Notes under the pieces: model-generated
The model's database searches: none
What the model was told of the DNA's origin: nothing
What the model saw: only the letters and a program-made list of their open reading frames with translations
Part shown: positions 16,703 to 30,641 of the stretch, piece after piece
How positions within the stretch are numbered: the first letter of the stretch is position 1
Layout: each line of letters begins with the position of its first letter
NCBI RefSeq assembly: GCF_902498195.1
Contig: NZ_CABVIY010000002.1
Location: 124,001-188,000, forward strand
Length of the DNA stretch: 64,000 nt
Reading direction: 5' to 3'
Origin: Pseudomonas fluorescens
GTDB taxonomy: Bacteria > Pseudomonadota > Gammaproteobacteria > Pseudomonadales > Pseudomonadaceae
Program-made: the position numbers and the translations under genes

Positions 16703-16726
16703 AATTAGCCGCAAGGCCCCCATTTA
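16698..16726 (+). promoter_or_regulatory. Second sigma-32 promoter, for dnaK, overlapping the grpE stop
   Basis: CTTGAAA (16698-16704) is an exact -35, and CCCCATTTA (16718-16726) is a consensus -10 with a 13-base spacer. The -35 includes the TGA stop codon of grpE. dnaK starts 78 bases downstream. Confidence 0.9.
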
Positions 16727-16804
16727 GAAGTCAAGCGTTTAAGTGCTACCGCAGTTGGCCACAACCGCTGCGGCAACCAAATCCAAAGTTTCGGGAGAGT
16801 GAAC

Positions 16805-18721
16805 ATGGGCAAAATTATCGGTATCGACCTGGGGACTACCAACTCCTGCGTCTCCGTGCTGGAAAACGGCAAGGCAAAAGTAATTGAAAACGCCGAAGGC
16901 GCGCGTACCACGCCGTCGATCATCGCTTACGCCAACGATGGCGAAATCCTGGTCGGCCAGTCCGCCAAGCGTCAGGCCGTGACCAATCCGCACAACACCC
17001 TGTACGCGGTGAAGCGTCTGATCGGTCGTCGCTTCGAAGAAGAAGTGGTACAGAAAGACATTCAGATGGTCCCTTACAAGATCGTCAAGGCTGACAACAA
17101 CGACGCCTGGGTTGAAGTGAACGGCCAGAAAATGGCTCCGCCACAAATCTCGGCTGAAATCCTGAAAAAAATGAAGAAAACCGCCGAAGACTACCTCGGC
17201 GAGCCTGTGACCGAAGCGGTGATCACCGTTCCGGCCTACTTCAACGACAGCCAGCGTCAAGCCACCAAAGACGCCGGGCGCATCGCGGGCCTGGACGTTA
17301 AACGTATCATCAACGAACCAACCGCAGCTGCTCTGGCTTACGGTATGGACAAAGCGAAAGGCGATCACACCGTGATCGTTTACGACCTGGGCGGCGGTAC
17401 TTTCGACGTTTCCGTGATCGAAATCGCTGAAGTCGATGGCGAGCACCAGTTCGAAGTACTGGCAACCAACGGCGACACGTTCCTGGGTGGTGAAGACTTT
17501 GACATTCGTCTGATCGACTACCTCGTCGACGAATTCAAGAAAGAAAGCGGCATGAACCTCAAAGGTGACCCGCTGGCCATGCAGCGCCTGAAAGAAGCTG
17601 CTGAAAAGGCCAAGATCGAGCTGTCGTCCGCTCAGTCGACCGACGTGAACCTGCCATACATCACTGCAGACGCGACCGGTCCTAAGCACTTGAACGTGAA
17701 AATCTCCCGCGCCAAGCTGGAAGCGCTGGTAGAAGACCTGGTTCAACGCACTATCGAGCCTTGCCGCATCGCTCTGAAAGACTCGGGTATTGACGTTGGT
17801 TCGATCAACGACGTGATCCTGGTGGGCGGTCAGACCCGTATGCCACTGGTTCAGAAGCTGGTGACCGAATTCTTCGGTAAAGAAGCTCGTAAAGACGTGA
17901 ACCCGGACGAAGCCGTTGCCATGGGTGCTGCGATCCAGGGCGCTGTTCTGGCCGGTGACGTGAAAGACGTTCTGCTGCTCGACGTCAGCCCGCTGACCCT
18001 GGGTATCGAAACCATGGGTGGCGTGATGACCGCGCTGATCGAGAAAAACACCACGATTCCTACCAAGAAATCGCAAGTGTTCTCGACGGCCGACGACAAC
18101 CAGGGCGCCGTGACCATTCATGTGCTGCAAGGTGAGCGTAAGCAGGCTGCGCAGAACAAGTCCCTGGGCAAGTTCGACCTGGCCGAGATTCCACCAGCAC
18201 CACGTGGCGTGCCACAAATTGAAGTGACCTTCGACATCGACGCCAACGGCATTCTGCACGTAGGCGCCAAAGACAAGGCCACCGGCAAGACTCAGTCGAT
18301 CGTGATCAAGGCCAACTCCGGTCTGTCCGACGAAGAAATCGAGCGCATGGTGCGTGATGCCGAGGCTAACGCCGAGGAAGACCGCAAGTTCGAAGAGCTG
18401 GCCGCTGCCCGTAACCAGGGTGATGCGCTGGTTCACTCGACGCGCAAAATGGTCGCTGATGCTGGCGACAAGGTAAGCGCTGAAGAAAAGACTGCGATCG
18501 AAGCTGCCGTGGTTGCCCTGGAAGCCGCTGTCAAAGGCGACGACAAGGCCGCTATCGAAGCCAAGGTTGAAGAGCTGTCCAAGGTCTCCGCTCCAGTGGC
18601 GCAGAAGATGTATGCCGAACAGGCCCAGCCTGCTGAAGGCGCTGCACCGCAAGGCGAGTCGGCCGAGAAGGCGGATGACGTGGTCGACGCTGAGTTCGAA
18701 GAAGTCAAAGACCACAAGTAA
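16805..18721 (+). CDS. dnaK: Chaperone DnaK (Hsp70)
   Basis: The 638-residue ATP-driven chaperone folds nascent and stress-damaged proteins with DnaJ and GrpE. Nucleotide-binding domain: [15 protein letters not shown] at the start, the phosphate loop [14 protein letters not shown], and the adenosine site [10 protein letters not shown]. Then comes the linker [16 protein letters not shown], the substrate-binding beta domain and helical lid, and the C-terminus [15 protein letters not shown], which matches the conserved EEV tail. The ATG at 16805 has GGGAGAG 7 bases upstream; a GTG two codons earlier is unlikely. It has its own sigma-32 promoter behind grpE. Confidence 0.98.
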   Translation: MGKIIGIDLGTTNSCVSVLENGKAKVIENAEGARTTPSIIAYANDGEILVGQSAKRQAVTNPHNTLYAVKRLIGRRFEEEVVQKDIQMVPYKIVKADNNDAWVEVNGQKMAPPQISAEILKKMKKTAEDYLGEPVTEAVITVPAYFNDSQRQATKDAGRIAGLDVKRIINEPTAAALAYGMDKAKGDHTVIVYDLGGGTFDVSVIEIAEVDGEHQFEVLATNGDTFLGGEDFDIRLIDYLVDEFKKESGMNLKGDPLAMQRLKEAAEKAKIELSSAQSTDVNLPYITADATGPKHLNVKISRAKLEALVEDLVQRTIEPCRIALKDSGIDVGSINDVILVGGQTRMPLVQKLVTEFFGKEARKDVNPDEAVAMGAAIQGAVLAGDVKDVLLLDVSPLTLGIETMGGVMTALIEKNTTIPTKKSQVFSTADDNQGAVTIHVLQGERKQAAQNKSLGKFDLAEIPPAPRGVPQIEVTFDIDANGILHVGAKDKATGKTQSIVIKANSGLSDEEIERMVRDAEANAEEDRKFEELAAARNQGDALVHSTRKMVADAGDKVSAEEKTAIEAAVVALEAAVKGDDKAAIEAKVEELSKVSAPVAQKMYAEQAQPAEGAAPQGESAEKADDVVDAEFEEVKDHK

Positions 18722-18775
18722 GTTGTTGGTCGGCCGGTTGACTGCCTTCAGGCGGTGACTGGTAGGATGTCGCCG

Positions 18776-18795
18776 CGCGGGAGCTTGCTCCCGCG
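18776..18795. repeat. Short REP-like palindrome in the dnaK-dnaJ gap
   Basis: CGCGGGAGC-TT-GCTCCCGCG forms a 9-bp stem within the 297-bp gap after dnaK. It resembles half of a REP element and could attenuate readthrough into dnaJ. I see no gene or clear sigma-32 promoter in the rest of the gap. Confidence 0.65.
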
Positions 18796-19018
18796 TTGGC
18801 GTGTCTGGAGTAAGCGAATTTTTACAGCATGCGACAGCGTTCGCGTGTTGCTGGCATGGCCGGGAATGCTCCTGCTTCCCCGCCGAAAGTGCCTCATCGA
18901 AACAAAGACCAGGATCGTTGAATTGACGTGAGTTGGGTCCGGGCCTGTATTGGGGCTCAACGAGTTTGGCAAGGCTCAGGAGAGGTTTGCCGGACGTCCT
19001 CAAGAGTGCAGAAGACTT

Positions 19019-20957
<1,939 letters not shown>

Positions 20958-20966
20958 TATGCGCTC

Positions 20967-21003
20967 GAAACCGGGCTCGCGCGCAGCGTTTGAGCCCGGT
21001 TTC
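20967..21003 (+). terminator. Hairpin after dapB
   Basis: GAAACCGGGCTC (20967-20978) pairs with GAGCCCGGTTTC (20992-21003), a 12-bp perfect stem with a 13-base loop. No long U-run follows, so termination may be partial. Confidence 0.7.
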
Positions 21004-21067
21004 ACTCCGCCAAGCGACGTCCTGTCGCATTCTCCAGCCTTTAAGGCTCATTGGCGGTAGACCAAAA

Positions 21068-21220
21068 ATGCCTTTTTCTGTAAGCTACAGCTTTAGTGTG
21101 TCCACTAAAAGCGCGCAGAATAATTCAGTGAAGAAGCGGGGTGACGTGTCCATACGTCACTCCGCTTTTTTACAACCTGCGATCGCCCTTTCAGGCTTTA
21201 TTTACGGGAGGTCTTCTTGA
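21068..21220 (+). CDS. Possible carA leader peptide (50 residues)
   Basis: An ORF starts [20 protein letters not shown] at an ATG at 21068, passes through the leader terminator (21134-21171), and ends with a TGA at 21218-21220 that overlaps the TTG start of carA (TTGA). Its first codons are U-rich (CCT TTT TCT GTA). No good ribosome-binding site is visible. I include it because ribosomes moving along it would melt the terminator and deliver to carA. It could also be chance. Confidence 0.3.
   Translation: MPFSVSYSFSVSTKSAQNNSVKKRGDVSIRHSAFLQPAIALSGFIYGRSS
21134..21171 (+). terminator. Intrinsic terminator in the carA leader (probable attenuator)
   Basis: AAGCGGGGTGACGT and ACGTCACTCCGCTT form a long stem with a 6-base loop, followed by TTTTTT. 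It sits 46 bases before the carA start and after dapB and its own hairpin, so it would abort carAB transcripts in the leader. Confidence 0.85.
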
Positions 21221-22353
21221 CTAAGCCAGCCATACTCGCCCTTGCTGATGGCAGCATTTTTCGCGGCGAAGCCATTGGAGCCGACGGTCAAACCGTTGGT
21301 GAGGTGGTGTTCAACACCGCAATGACCGGCTATCAGGAAATCCTTACCGATCCTTCCTACGCCCAACAGATCGTTACCCTGACTTACCCGCACATCGGCA
21401 ACACCGGCACTACGCCGGAAGACGCCGAGTCGAACCGCGTCTGGTCCGCTGGCCTGGTCATCCGTGACCTGCCGCTGGTGGCGAGCAACTGGCGTAACAC
21501 GATGTCCCTGTCCGACTACCTCAAGGCCAACAACGTTGTGGCCATTGCCGGTATCGACACCCGCCGCCTGACGCGCATCCTGCGTGAAAAAGGCGCACAG
21601 AACGGCTGCATCATGGCCGGTGACAACATCTCCGAAGAAGCCGCCATCGCCGCCGCCCAGGGTTTTCCTGGTCTTAAAGGCATGGACTTGGCAAAGGTCG
21701 TCAGCACCAAGGACGCCTACGAGTGGCGCTCGACGGTCTGGGACCTGAAAACCGACAGCCACGCGACCATCGAAGCGTCCGAGCTGCCGTACCACGTGGT
21801 CGCCTACGACTACGGCGTCAAGGTGAACATCCTGCGCATGCTGGTCGAGCGCGGTTGCCGCGTGACGGTCGTGCCTGCGCAAACCCCGGCCGCCGATGTG
21901 CTGGCCTTGAAGCCGGATGGCGTGTTCCTGTCCAACGGCCCTGGTGATCCGGAGCCTTGCGACTACGCGATCCAGGCGATCAAGGATGTGCTGGAAACCG
22001 AGATCCCGGTGTTCGGTATCTGCCTCGGTCACCAACTGCTGGCCCTGGCCTCCGGCGCCAAGACCCTGAAAATGGGCCATGGCCACCACGGTGCCAACCA
22101 CCCGGTCCAGGACCTGGACACCGGTGTGGTGATGATCACCAGCCAGAACCACGGTTTTGCGGTTGACGAAGAGACCCTGCCAGCCAACGTCCGCGCGATC
22201 CACAAGTCGCTGTTCGACGGCACCCTGCAAGGGATCGAGCGTACCGACAAGAGCGCCTTCAGCTTCCAGGGTCACCCTGAAGCCAGCCCTGGCCCGAACG
22301 ACGTAGCGCCATTGTTTGATCGCTTCATCAACGAGATGGCCAAGCGACGCTGA
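21217..22353 (+). CDS. carA: Carbamoyl-phosphate synthase small subunit
   Basis: The 378-residue glutaminase subunit feeds ammonia to CarB for arginine and pyrimidine synthesis. The N-terminal small-subunit domain (residues 1-150) includes [22 protein letters not shown]. The C-terminal class I amidotransferase domain has [13 protein letters not shown] with the nucleophile Cys near 269 and the His/Glu pair in [13 protein letters not shown]. It starts with TTG, as carA does in E. coli; GGGAGG is 6 bases upstream. The start overlaps the stop of a possible leader ORF, and a terminator lies upstream, so attenuation is likely. Confidence 0.97.
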   Translation: MTKPAILALADGSIFRGEAIGADGQTVGEVVFNTAMTGYQEILTDPSYAQQIVTLTYPHIGNTGTTPEDAESNRVWSAGLVIRDLPLVASNWRNTMSLSDYLKANNVVAIAGIDTRRLTRILREKGAQNGCIMAGDNISEEAAIAAAQGFPGLKGMDLAKVVSTKDAYEWRSTVWDLKTDSHATIEASELPYHVVAYDYGVKVNILRMLVERGCRVTVVPAQTPAADVLALKPDGVFLSNGPGDPEPCDYAIQAIKDVLETEIPVFGICLGHQLLALASGAKTLKMGHGHHGANHPVQDLDTGVVMITSQNHGFAVDEETLPANVRAIHKSLFDGTLQGIERTDKSAFSFQGHPEASPGPNDVAPLFDRFINEMAKRR

Positions 22354-22376
22354 TCGCTCGCCCTGATGTAGCAAAG

Positions 22377-22412
22377 CTTGAGGGCGGTCCCGACACCGGC
22401 GGCCCCCTCAAG
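22377..22412. other. Hairpin between carA and carB
   Basis: CTTGAGGG (22377-22384) pairs with CCCTCAAG (22405-22412) around a GC-rich loop. The 118-bp gap holds no gene. PAO1 has an extra ORF between carA and carB, which is absent here. Confidence 0.55.
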
Positions 22413-22471
22413 TCTTCAGAGATTGAACAAGACGGCTTGCCGACTGACCTGCGGATTTGAGTGACAAACCC

Positions 22472-25689
<3,218 letters not shown>

Positions 25690-25693
<4 letters not shown>

Positions 25694-26172
25694 GCATAAC
25701 CAAGTACCCAATGACCGTTCAGGGCGCCAAAGCCCTGGAAGAAGAACACGCCCACCTGACCAAGGTCGTACGTCCGAAGCTCAGCCAGGACATCGGCACG
25801 GCCCGCGAACTGGGTGACCTGAAGGAAAACGCCGAATACCACGCTGCTCGCGAGCAGCAAGGTATGGTCGAGGCGCGGATCCGTGACATTGAAGGCCGCA
25901 TGCAGAATGCAGTGATCATTGATGTCACGACGATTCCTCACACCGGCAAGGTGATTTTCGGCACTACCGTTGAAATCGCCAACGTCGAGACGGATGAAAG
26001 CGTCACTTACCACATCGTTGGTGAGGACGAGGCAGACATCAAGCTCGGCAAGATTTCCGTCGGTTCGCCTATTGCCCGCGCCTTGATTGCCAAGGAAGAG
26101 GGCGACGTCGTCGCGGTCAAGACGCCTAGCGGTGTCATCGAGTACGAGATTGTCGAAGTCCGCCACATCTAA
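25690..26172 (+). CDS. greA: Transcription elongation factor GreA
   Basis: The 160-residue factor rescues backtracked RNA polymerase by stimulating transcript cleavage. The N-terminal coiled coil carries the acidic tip ([27 protein letters not shown]), and the C-terminal FKBP-like domain has [18 protein letters not shown] and [20 protein letters not shown]. It overlaps carB by ATGA, so it is translated from the car mRNA, as in PAO1. The overlapping start adds two or three residues compared with typical GreA; the internal ATG (MTVQGAK, residue 8) would be too short. Confidence 0.97.
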
Positions 26173-26177
26173 AGGCA

Positions 26178-26200
26178 GGCGCCCGCTACGCGCGGGCGCC
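26178..26200 (+). terminator. GC hairpin directly before the DUF4149-like gene
   Basis: GGCGCCCGC-TACGC-GCGGGCGCC is a perfect 9-bp stem five bases after the greA stop. Its last base touches the ATG at 26201. There is no U-run. It may limit readthrough or hide the ribosome-binding region. Confidence 0.6.
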
Positions 26201-26605
26201 ATGCTTTGGCAGTTGACCCAGATGTTATGGGTCGGCGGCTTGTGGTTGTTGCACATCGGTCTGCTGCCGGTGCTGGGGCATATTGGCCTGGCACCGCTGC
26301 TGATCGACGAAATTGCAGGCATGCTGAATGCGCTGATGGTGGGATTTGCCGCAGCGTGTGTGGTTTTCCAGGCTTTGGTGCTGGTACAGGCCGAGGGCCG
26401 TGCCAGTCTATGGCGAGATGTTCGCGGCCAAGTGTTGCTGATGGCGCTGTATGCGTGCGCGATGTACTTCGCGGTGCGTATCGGCTGGCCGGATGCGTTG
26501 CGTTGGCAGGTGTTCAGCTATCTTGTGCTGGGCTTTTCCGGGCTGGTGCTGGTTTTGCAGCCAGTGCCGGGGTGGAGCGGCAGGGTGCGCGAAGCACACC
26601 CTTGA
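26201..26605 (+). CDS. DUF4149-like inner-membrane protein
   Basis: The 134-residue protein has about four hydrophobic segments (residues about 5-30, 40-62, 77-95, 100-120) and almost no soluble domain. The pattern WQLTQMLWVGGLWLLHIGLLPVLGHIGLAPLLIDEIAGMLNALM matches the small DUF4149 family found at this position, between greA and yhbY, in pseudomonads. Function unknown. The start is uncertain: the ATG at 26201 lies right against a stable hairpin with no ribosome-binding site between. AAAGGCAGG before the hairpin could serve if the stem brings it close; the ATG at 26222 is an alternative. Confidence 0.75.
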   Translation: MLWQLTQMLWVGGLWLLHIGLLPVLGHIGLAPLLIDEIAGMLNALMVGFAAACVVFQALVLVQAEGRASLWRDVRGQVLLMALYACAMYFAVRIGWPDALRWQVFSYLVLGFSGLVLVLQPVPGWSGRVREAHP

Positions 26606-26614
26606 CCCTTGCCA

Positions 26615-26923
26615 TCACTTGAAGCGATGGACGTTCGACAGCTGTTTGTTGACGCTGAAGTTCTTGCGGTAAATCAGTGCCATCTTCCCGATGACCTGAA
26701 CCAGATCCGCTTTGCCGACTTTGCACAGTTCTGCAATGGACGCCAGGCGCGATTCGCGATCCAGGATGTTGAGCTTGATTTTGATCAGCTCGTGATCCGC
26801 CAATGCGCGTTCAAGTTCGGCTAACACACCCTCAGTCAAACCGTTGTCAGCCACAATCAAAACCGGTTTCAGATGGTGGCCAATGGATTTGTACTGTTTC
26901 TTCTGCTCTTGAGTGAGCGGCAT
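26615..26923 (-). CDS. yhbY: YhbY-type RNA-binding (CRM-domain) protein
   Basis: The 102-residue protein consists of one CRM domain: TQEQKKQYKSIGHHLKPVLIVADNGLTEGVLAELERALADHELIKIKLN, followed by the conserved GK-type loop (LVQVIGKMALIYRKN). YhbY binds the pre-50S ribosome in E. coli and is thought to help assembly. It ends convergently with the DUF4149-like gene, 9 bases away, and is divergent from rlmE over 101 bp that contain a 21-bp palindrome. It starts MPLTQEQKK at 26923. Confidence 0.95.
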   Translation of the reverse strand: MPLTQEQKKQYKSIGHHLKPVLIVADNGLTEGVLAELERALADHELIKIKLNILDRESRLASIAELCKVGKADLVQVIGKMALIYRKNFSVNKQLSNVHRFK

Positions 26924-26948
26924 AATCTGACCCTTTCGTCTGGATTCT

Positions 26949-26969
26949 GTAAAATGGCGGCCATTTTAC
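26949..26969. promoter_or_regulatory. 21-bp palindrome between divergent yhbY and rlmE
   Basis: GTAAAATGG-CGG-CCATTTTAC is a perfect inverted repeat with 9-bp arms, 26 bases before yhbY and 56 before rlmE. This size and position suit a dimeric regulator binding both promoters. It includes TAAAAT-type promoter-like sequences. I do not know a regulator with this site. Confidence 0.55.
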
Positions 26970-27024
26970 CCGAGGGTTCGTGGATCCGCCCAACTAATCA
27001 CGACCCTTATCATCGAGGTGCCCA

Positions 27025-27654
27025 ATGGCGCGTTCCAAGACAAGCCTTGGCTGGCTGAAAAGACATGTCAATGATCCCTATGTGAAGCAGGCGCAGAAGG
27101 ATGGCTACCGCTCGCGTGCGAGTTACAAGCTTCTGGAGGTCCAGGAGAAATACAAGCTGATCCGTCCAGGTATGACCGTTGTCGACCTCGGGGCGGCGCC
27201 CGGTGGCTGGTCGCAGGTCACCAGCCGGCTGATTGGTGGTCAGGGGCGCCTGATCGCCTCGGACATCCTGGAAATGGACAGCATTCCGGACGTGACTTTC
27301 ATTCAGGGTGACTTCACCCAGGACGAAGTGCTCGCTCGGATCCTGGACGCCGTGGGTAATTCGCCGGTGGACCTTGTGATTTCCGATATGGCCCCCAATA
27401 TGAGTGGTACGCCTGCCGTAGATATGCCCAAAGCGATGTTTCTTTGCGAGCTGGCGCTTGATCTGGCGGCCCGGATACTCAAGCCGGGTGGTAATTTCGT
27501 GATCAAGGTTTTTCAGGGTGAGGGGTTTGATGCTTACGTGAAGGACGCTCGTCAGAAATTCGACAAGGTCCAGATGATCAAGCCGGACTCTTCCCGTGGC
27601 AGTTCCCGGGAGCAATACATGCTGGCTTGGGGATACCGCGGCCGGAGTGAATGA
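27025..27654 (+). CDS. rlmE: 23S rRNA 2'-O-ribose U2552 methyltransferase RlmE (FtsJ/RrmJ)
   Basis: The 209-residue SAM-dependent enzyme methylates U2552 in the A-loop of 23S rRNA. It has an N-terminal [17 protein letters not shown], the SAM motif [14 protein letters not shown] near residues 52-65, DMAPNMSG, and the [10 protein letters not shown] segment. The K-D-K-E catalytic set of RrmJ is present (K in RASYKL, D in SDMAP, K in VIKVF, E near the C-terminus). It lies next to ftsH, the same pair as rrmJ-ftsH in E. coli, separated here by 191 bp with no other gene. Confidence 0.96.
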   Translation: MARSKTSLGWLKRHVNDPYVKQAQKDGYRSRASYKLLEVQEKYKLIRPGMTVVDLGAAPGGWSQVTSRLIGGQGRLIASDILEMDSIPDVTFIQGDFTQDEVLARILDAVGNSPVDLVISDMAPNMSGTPAVDMPKAMFLCELALDLAARILKPGGNFVIKVFQGEGFDAYVKDARQKFDKVQMIKPDSSRGSSREQYMLAWGYRGRSE

Positions 27655-27845
27655 AGCGATTTTTTTTGCGGGGCGATAGGAATTTCGTATTTCGCCTTGT
27701 AGGAATTAGCGAATATTGTGTAGGAAGTGTTTCACAAAGGGTTACAGACGGCGCCTGCCAAGTTGTAGGTAATGTAGTAAGTTAGGCCGGTGAATATCAT
27801 GCGAAGCGCGCGCCATTAGCGGTGCTTGCTTCAGAGGGTAGTTAA

Positions 27846-29765
27846 TTGAACGATATGGCAAAGAATCTGATCCTGTGGTTGATCATCGCGGCTGTCCTGG
27901 TGACGGTGATGAACAACTTCTCCAGCCCTAACGAGCCGCAGACCCTCAACTATTCCGACTTCATCCAGCAGGTCAAGGATGGCAAGGTCGAGCGCGTGGC
28001 GGTTGATGGCTACGTGATTACCGGCAAGCGCAACGATGGCGACAGCTTCAAGACCATTCGTCCGGCAATCCAGGACAATGGCCTGATCGGCGACCTGGTG
28101 GATAACCACGTCGTGGTCGAGGGCAAGCAGCCTGAACAGCAAAGCATCTGGACTCAACTCCTGGTCGCGAGCTTCCCGATCCTGGTGATCATTGCCGTTT
28201 TTATGTTCTTCATGCGGCAGATGCAGGGTGGTGCCGGTGGCAAGGGCGGGCCGATGAGCTTTGGCAAGAGCAAGGCGCGCCTACTCTCCGAGGATCAGGT
28301 CAAGACCACGTTGGCTGACGTTGCCGGTTGCGACGAAGCCAAGGAAGAAGTTGGCGAGCTGGTCGAGTTCCTGCGCGATCCGGGCAAGTTCCAGCGTCTG
28401 GGCGGTCGTATCCCTCGCGGCGTGCTGATGGTTGGCCCTCCGGGTACTGGTAAGACCTTGCTGGCCAAGGCCATTGCCGGTGAAGCCAAAGTACCGTTCT
28501 TCACCATTTCCGGTTCCGACTTCGTCGAAATGTTCGTCGGCGTCGGTGCCAGCCGTGTTCGCGATATGTTCGAACAGGCCAAGAAACATGCGCCGTGCAT
28601 CATCTTCATCGACGAAATCGACGCCGTTGGTCGCCATCGTGGCGCCGGCATGGGCGGCGGTCACGACGAGCGCGAGCAGACCCTCAACCAGTTGCTGGTA
28701 GAGATGGACGGCTTCGAGATGAACGACGGGATTATTGTGATCGCCGCGACGAACCGTCCTGATGTGCTCGACCCCGCGCTGCTGCGTCCGGGCCGTTTCG
28801 ACCGTCAGGTCGTGGTGGGTCTGCCGGACATTCGCGGTCGCGAACAGATTCTCAAGGTACACATGCGCAAAGTGCCAATGGGTGACGACGTCGCTCCGGC
28901 GGTGATCGCTCGTGGCACTCCTGGTTTCTCCGGTGCCGACCTGGCCAACCTGGTGAACGAGGCCTCTTTGTTCGCTGCCCGTGCCGGCAAGCGCATCGTT
29001 GAAATGAAAGAGTTCGAGCTGGCGAAAGACAAGATCATGATGGGTGCCGAGCGCAAATCCATGGTCATGTCCGAGAAAGAAAAGCAGAACACGGCTTATC
29101 ACGAGGCGGGTCATGCCATTGTTGGTCGAGTCGTGCCTGAGCATGATCCGGTGTACAAGGTGTCGATCATCCCGCGCGGTCGTGCGTTGGGTGTGACCAT
29201 GTTCCTGCCGGAAGAAGATCGCTACAGCCTGTCCAAGCGCGCCCTGATCAGCCAGATCTGCTCGCTGTACGGTGGCCGTATCGCCGAGGAAATGACCTTG
29301 GGCTTCGATGGTGTCACCACCGGTGCGTCCAACGACATTATGCGTGCAAGCCAGATCGCCCGGAACATGGTGACCAAGTGGGGCCTTTCGGAGAAGCTCG
29401 GTCCATTGATGTATGCCGAAGAAGAGGGCGAAGTGTTCCTCGGTCGCGGCGGTGGTGGTCAGAATGCAAGCTTCTCGGGTGAGACGGCGAAGCTGATCGA
29501 CTCCGAAGTGCGCAGCATCATCGATCAGTGCTACGGCACCGCCAAGCAGATCCTGACGGACAACCGTGACAAGCTCGACGCCATGGCCGACGCCTTGATG
29601 AAGTACGAGACGATTGATGCTGAGCAGATTGACGACATCATGGCGGGTCGTACGCCTCGCGAGCCTCGCGACTGGTCAGGCGGCACCGGTAGTTCGGGAA
29701 CGCCTCCGGCGGTGCAGGATGAGCGTCCGCAAACACCTATCGGCGGTCCGGCTGCTGACGTTTAA
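27846..29765 (+). CDS. ftsH: ATP-dependent zinc metalloprotease FtsH
   Basis: The 639-residue AAA+ protease removes damaged membrane proteins and unstable regulators such as sigma-32. Two membrane segments (about 8-25 and 103-123) flank a small periplasmic domain. The AAA module has Walker A GPPGTGKT near 198, Walker [12 protein letters not shown], and SRH residues [21 protein letters not shown]. The protease site HEAGH is near 420. The TTG at 27846 is preferred because GAGGG is 8 bases upstream, and E. coli FtsH also has a TTG-start form; the ATG at 27855 (MAKNLILW) is the alternative. Confidence 0.96.
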   Translation: MNDMAKNLILWLIIAAVLVTVMNNFSSPNEPQTLNYSDFIQQVKDGKVERVAVDGYVITGKRNDGDSFKTIRPAIQDNGLIGDLVDNHVVVEGKQPEQQSIWTQLLVASFPILVIIAVFMFFMRQMQGGAGGKGGPMSFGKSKARLLSEDQVKTTLADVAGCDEAKEEVGELVEFLRDPGKFQRLGGRIPRGVLMVGPPGTGKTLLAKAIAGEAKVPFFTISGSDFVEMFVGVGASRVRDMFEQAKKHAPCIIFIDEIDAVGRHRGAGMGGGHDEREQTLNQLLVEMDGFEMNDGIIVIAATNRPDVLDPALLRPGRFDRQVVVGLPDIRGREQILKVHMRKVPMGDDVAPAVIARGTPGFSGADLANLVNEASLFAARAGKRIVEMKEFELAKDKIMMGAERKSMVMSEKEKQNTAYHEAGHAIVGRVVPEHDPVYKVSIIPRGRALGVTMFLPEEDRYSLSKRALISQICSLYGGRIAEEMTLGFDGVTTGASNDIMRASQIARNMVTKWGLSEKLGPLMYAEEEGEVFLGRGGGGQNASFSGETAKLIDSEVRSIIDQCYGTAKQILTDNRDKLDAMADALMKYETIDAEQIDDIMAGRTPREPRDWSGGTGSSGTPPAVQDERPQTPIGGPAADV

Positions 29766-29773
29766 GGTTTGAA

Positions 29774-30625
29774 ATGACTTCTGTTCAGTCCTCGACCCGG
29801 TTGCCTTGCGGCAACCGGGTTCTTGATTTGGCCCAGACTCATGTCATGGGCATTCTCAATGTAACCCCCGATTCCTTTTCCGATGGTGGTCAGTACCGCC
29901 AGCTCGATGCGGCCTTGCGCCACGCCGAGGCCATGGTAGTGGCCGGCGCGACACTGATTGATGTCGGTGGCGAGTCGACGCGACCGGGCGCCAGGGCGGT
30001 GTCGCCGCTGGAGGAGCTTGAGCGGGTTGCACCGATCGTCGAGCGGATTCACCGCGAACTGGATGTGATCATTTCGGTCGATACCTCCACGCCTGCCGTC
30101 ATGCGTGAAACCGCGCGGCTGGGGGCCGGGTTGATCAATGATGTGCGTTCGTTGCGCCGAGATGGCGCGCTGGATGCGGCGGCGGCAACGGGTTTGCCGG
30201 TCTGCCTGATGCATATGCTCGGTGAGCCGGGCTATATGCAGGACGATCCGCACTATCAGGACGTTACCAGGGAAGTCGGCGAGTTTCTGGCCGGGCGAAT
30301 TGCCCAGTGCGTGTCGGCGGGTATTCCTGTTGAGAAAATCATTCTCGATCCGGGGTTTGGCTTCGCAAAAACCTTGCAGCACAATCTAAGCTTGTTCAAA
30401 CATATGGAAGCCTTGCATGCCTTGGGAAGGCCCCTGTTGGTTGGGGTTTCGCGCAAGAGCATGATTGGCCAGGCGTTGAATCGCCCGGTGGATGGGCGTC
30501 TATATGGTGGCCTTGCCCTCGCAGCCTTGGCTTCGCACAAAGGGGCGCGAATATTGCGCGTCCATGATGTAGCCGAAACAGTCGATGTGGTGAAGATGAT
30601 CGCCGCAGTGGAATCAGCCGAATAA
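29774..30625 (+). CDS. folP: Dihydropteroate synthase
   Basis: The 283-residue TIM-barrel enzyme joins p-aminobenzoate to hydroxymethyl-dihydropterin in folate synthesis and is the target of sulfonamides. It has the pterin loop [15 protein letters not shown], the loop [32 protein letters not shown], and the C-terminal [11 protein letters not shown] and [14 protein letters not shown]. It follows ftsH by 8 bases and glmM by 16 bases, so ftsH-folP-glmM is an operon as in E. coli. No resistance-type insertions are visible in the pABA loops. Confidence 0.97.
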   Translation: MTSVQSSTRLPCGNRVLDLAQTHVMGILNVTPDSFSDGGQYRQLDAALRHAEAMVVAGATLIDVGGESTRPGARAVSPLEELERVAPIVERIHRELDVIISVDTSTPAVMRETARLGAGLINDVRSLRRDGALDAAAATGLPVCLMHMLGEPGYMQDDPHYQDVTREVGEFLAGRIAQCVSAGIPVEKIILDPGFGFAKTLQHNLSLFKHMEALHALGRPLLVGVSRKSMIGQALNRPVDGRLYGGLALAALASHKGARILRVHDVAETVDVVKMIAAVESAE

Positions 30626-30641
30626 GAATGATGGAGCGCGT

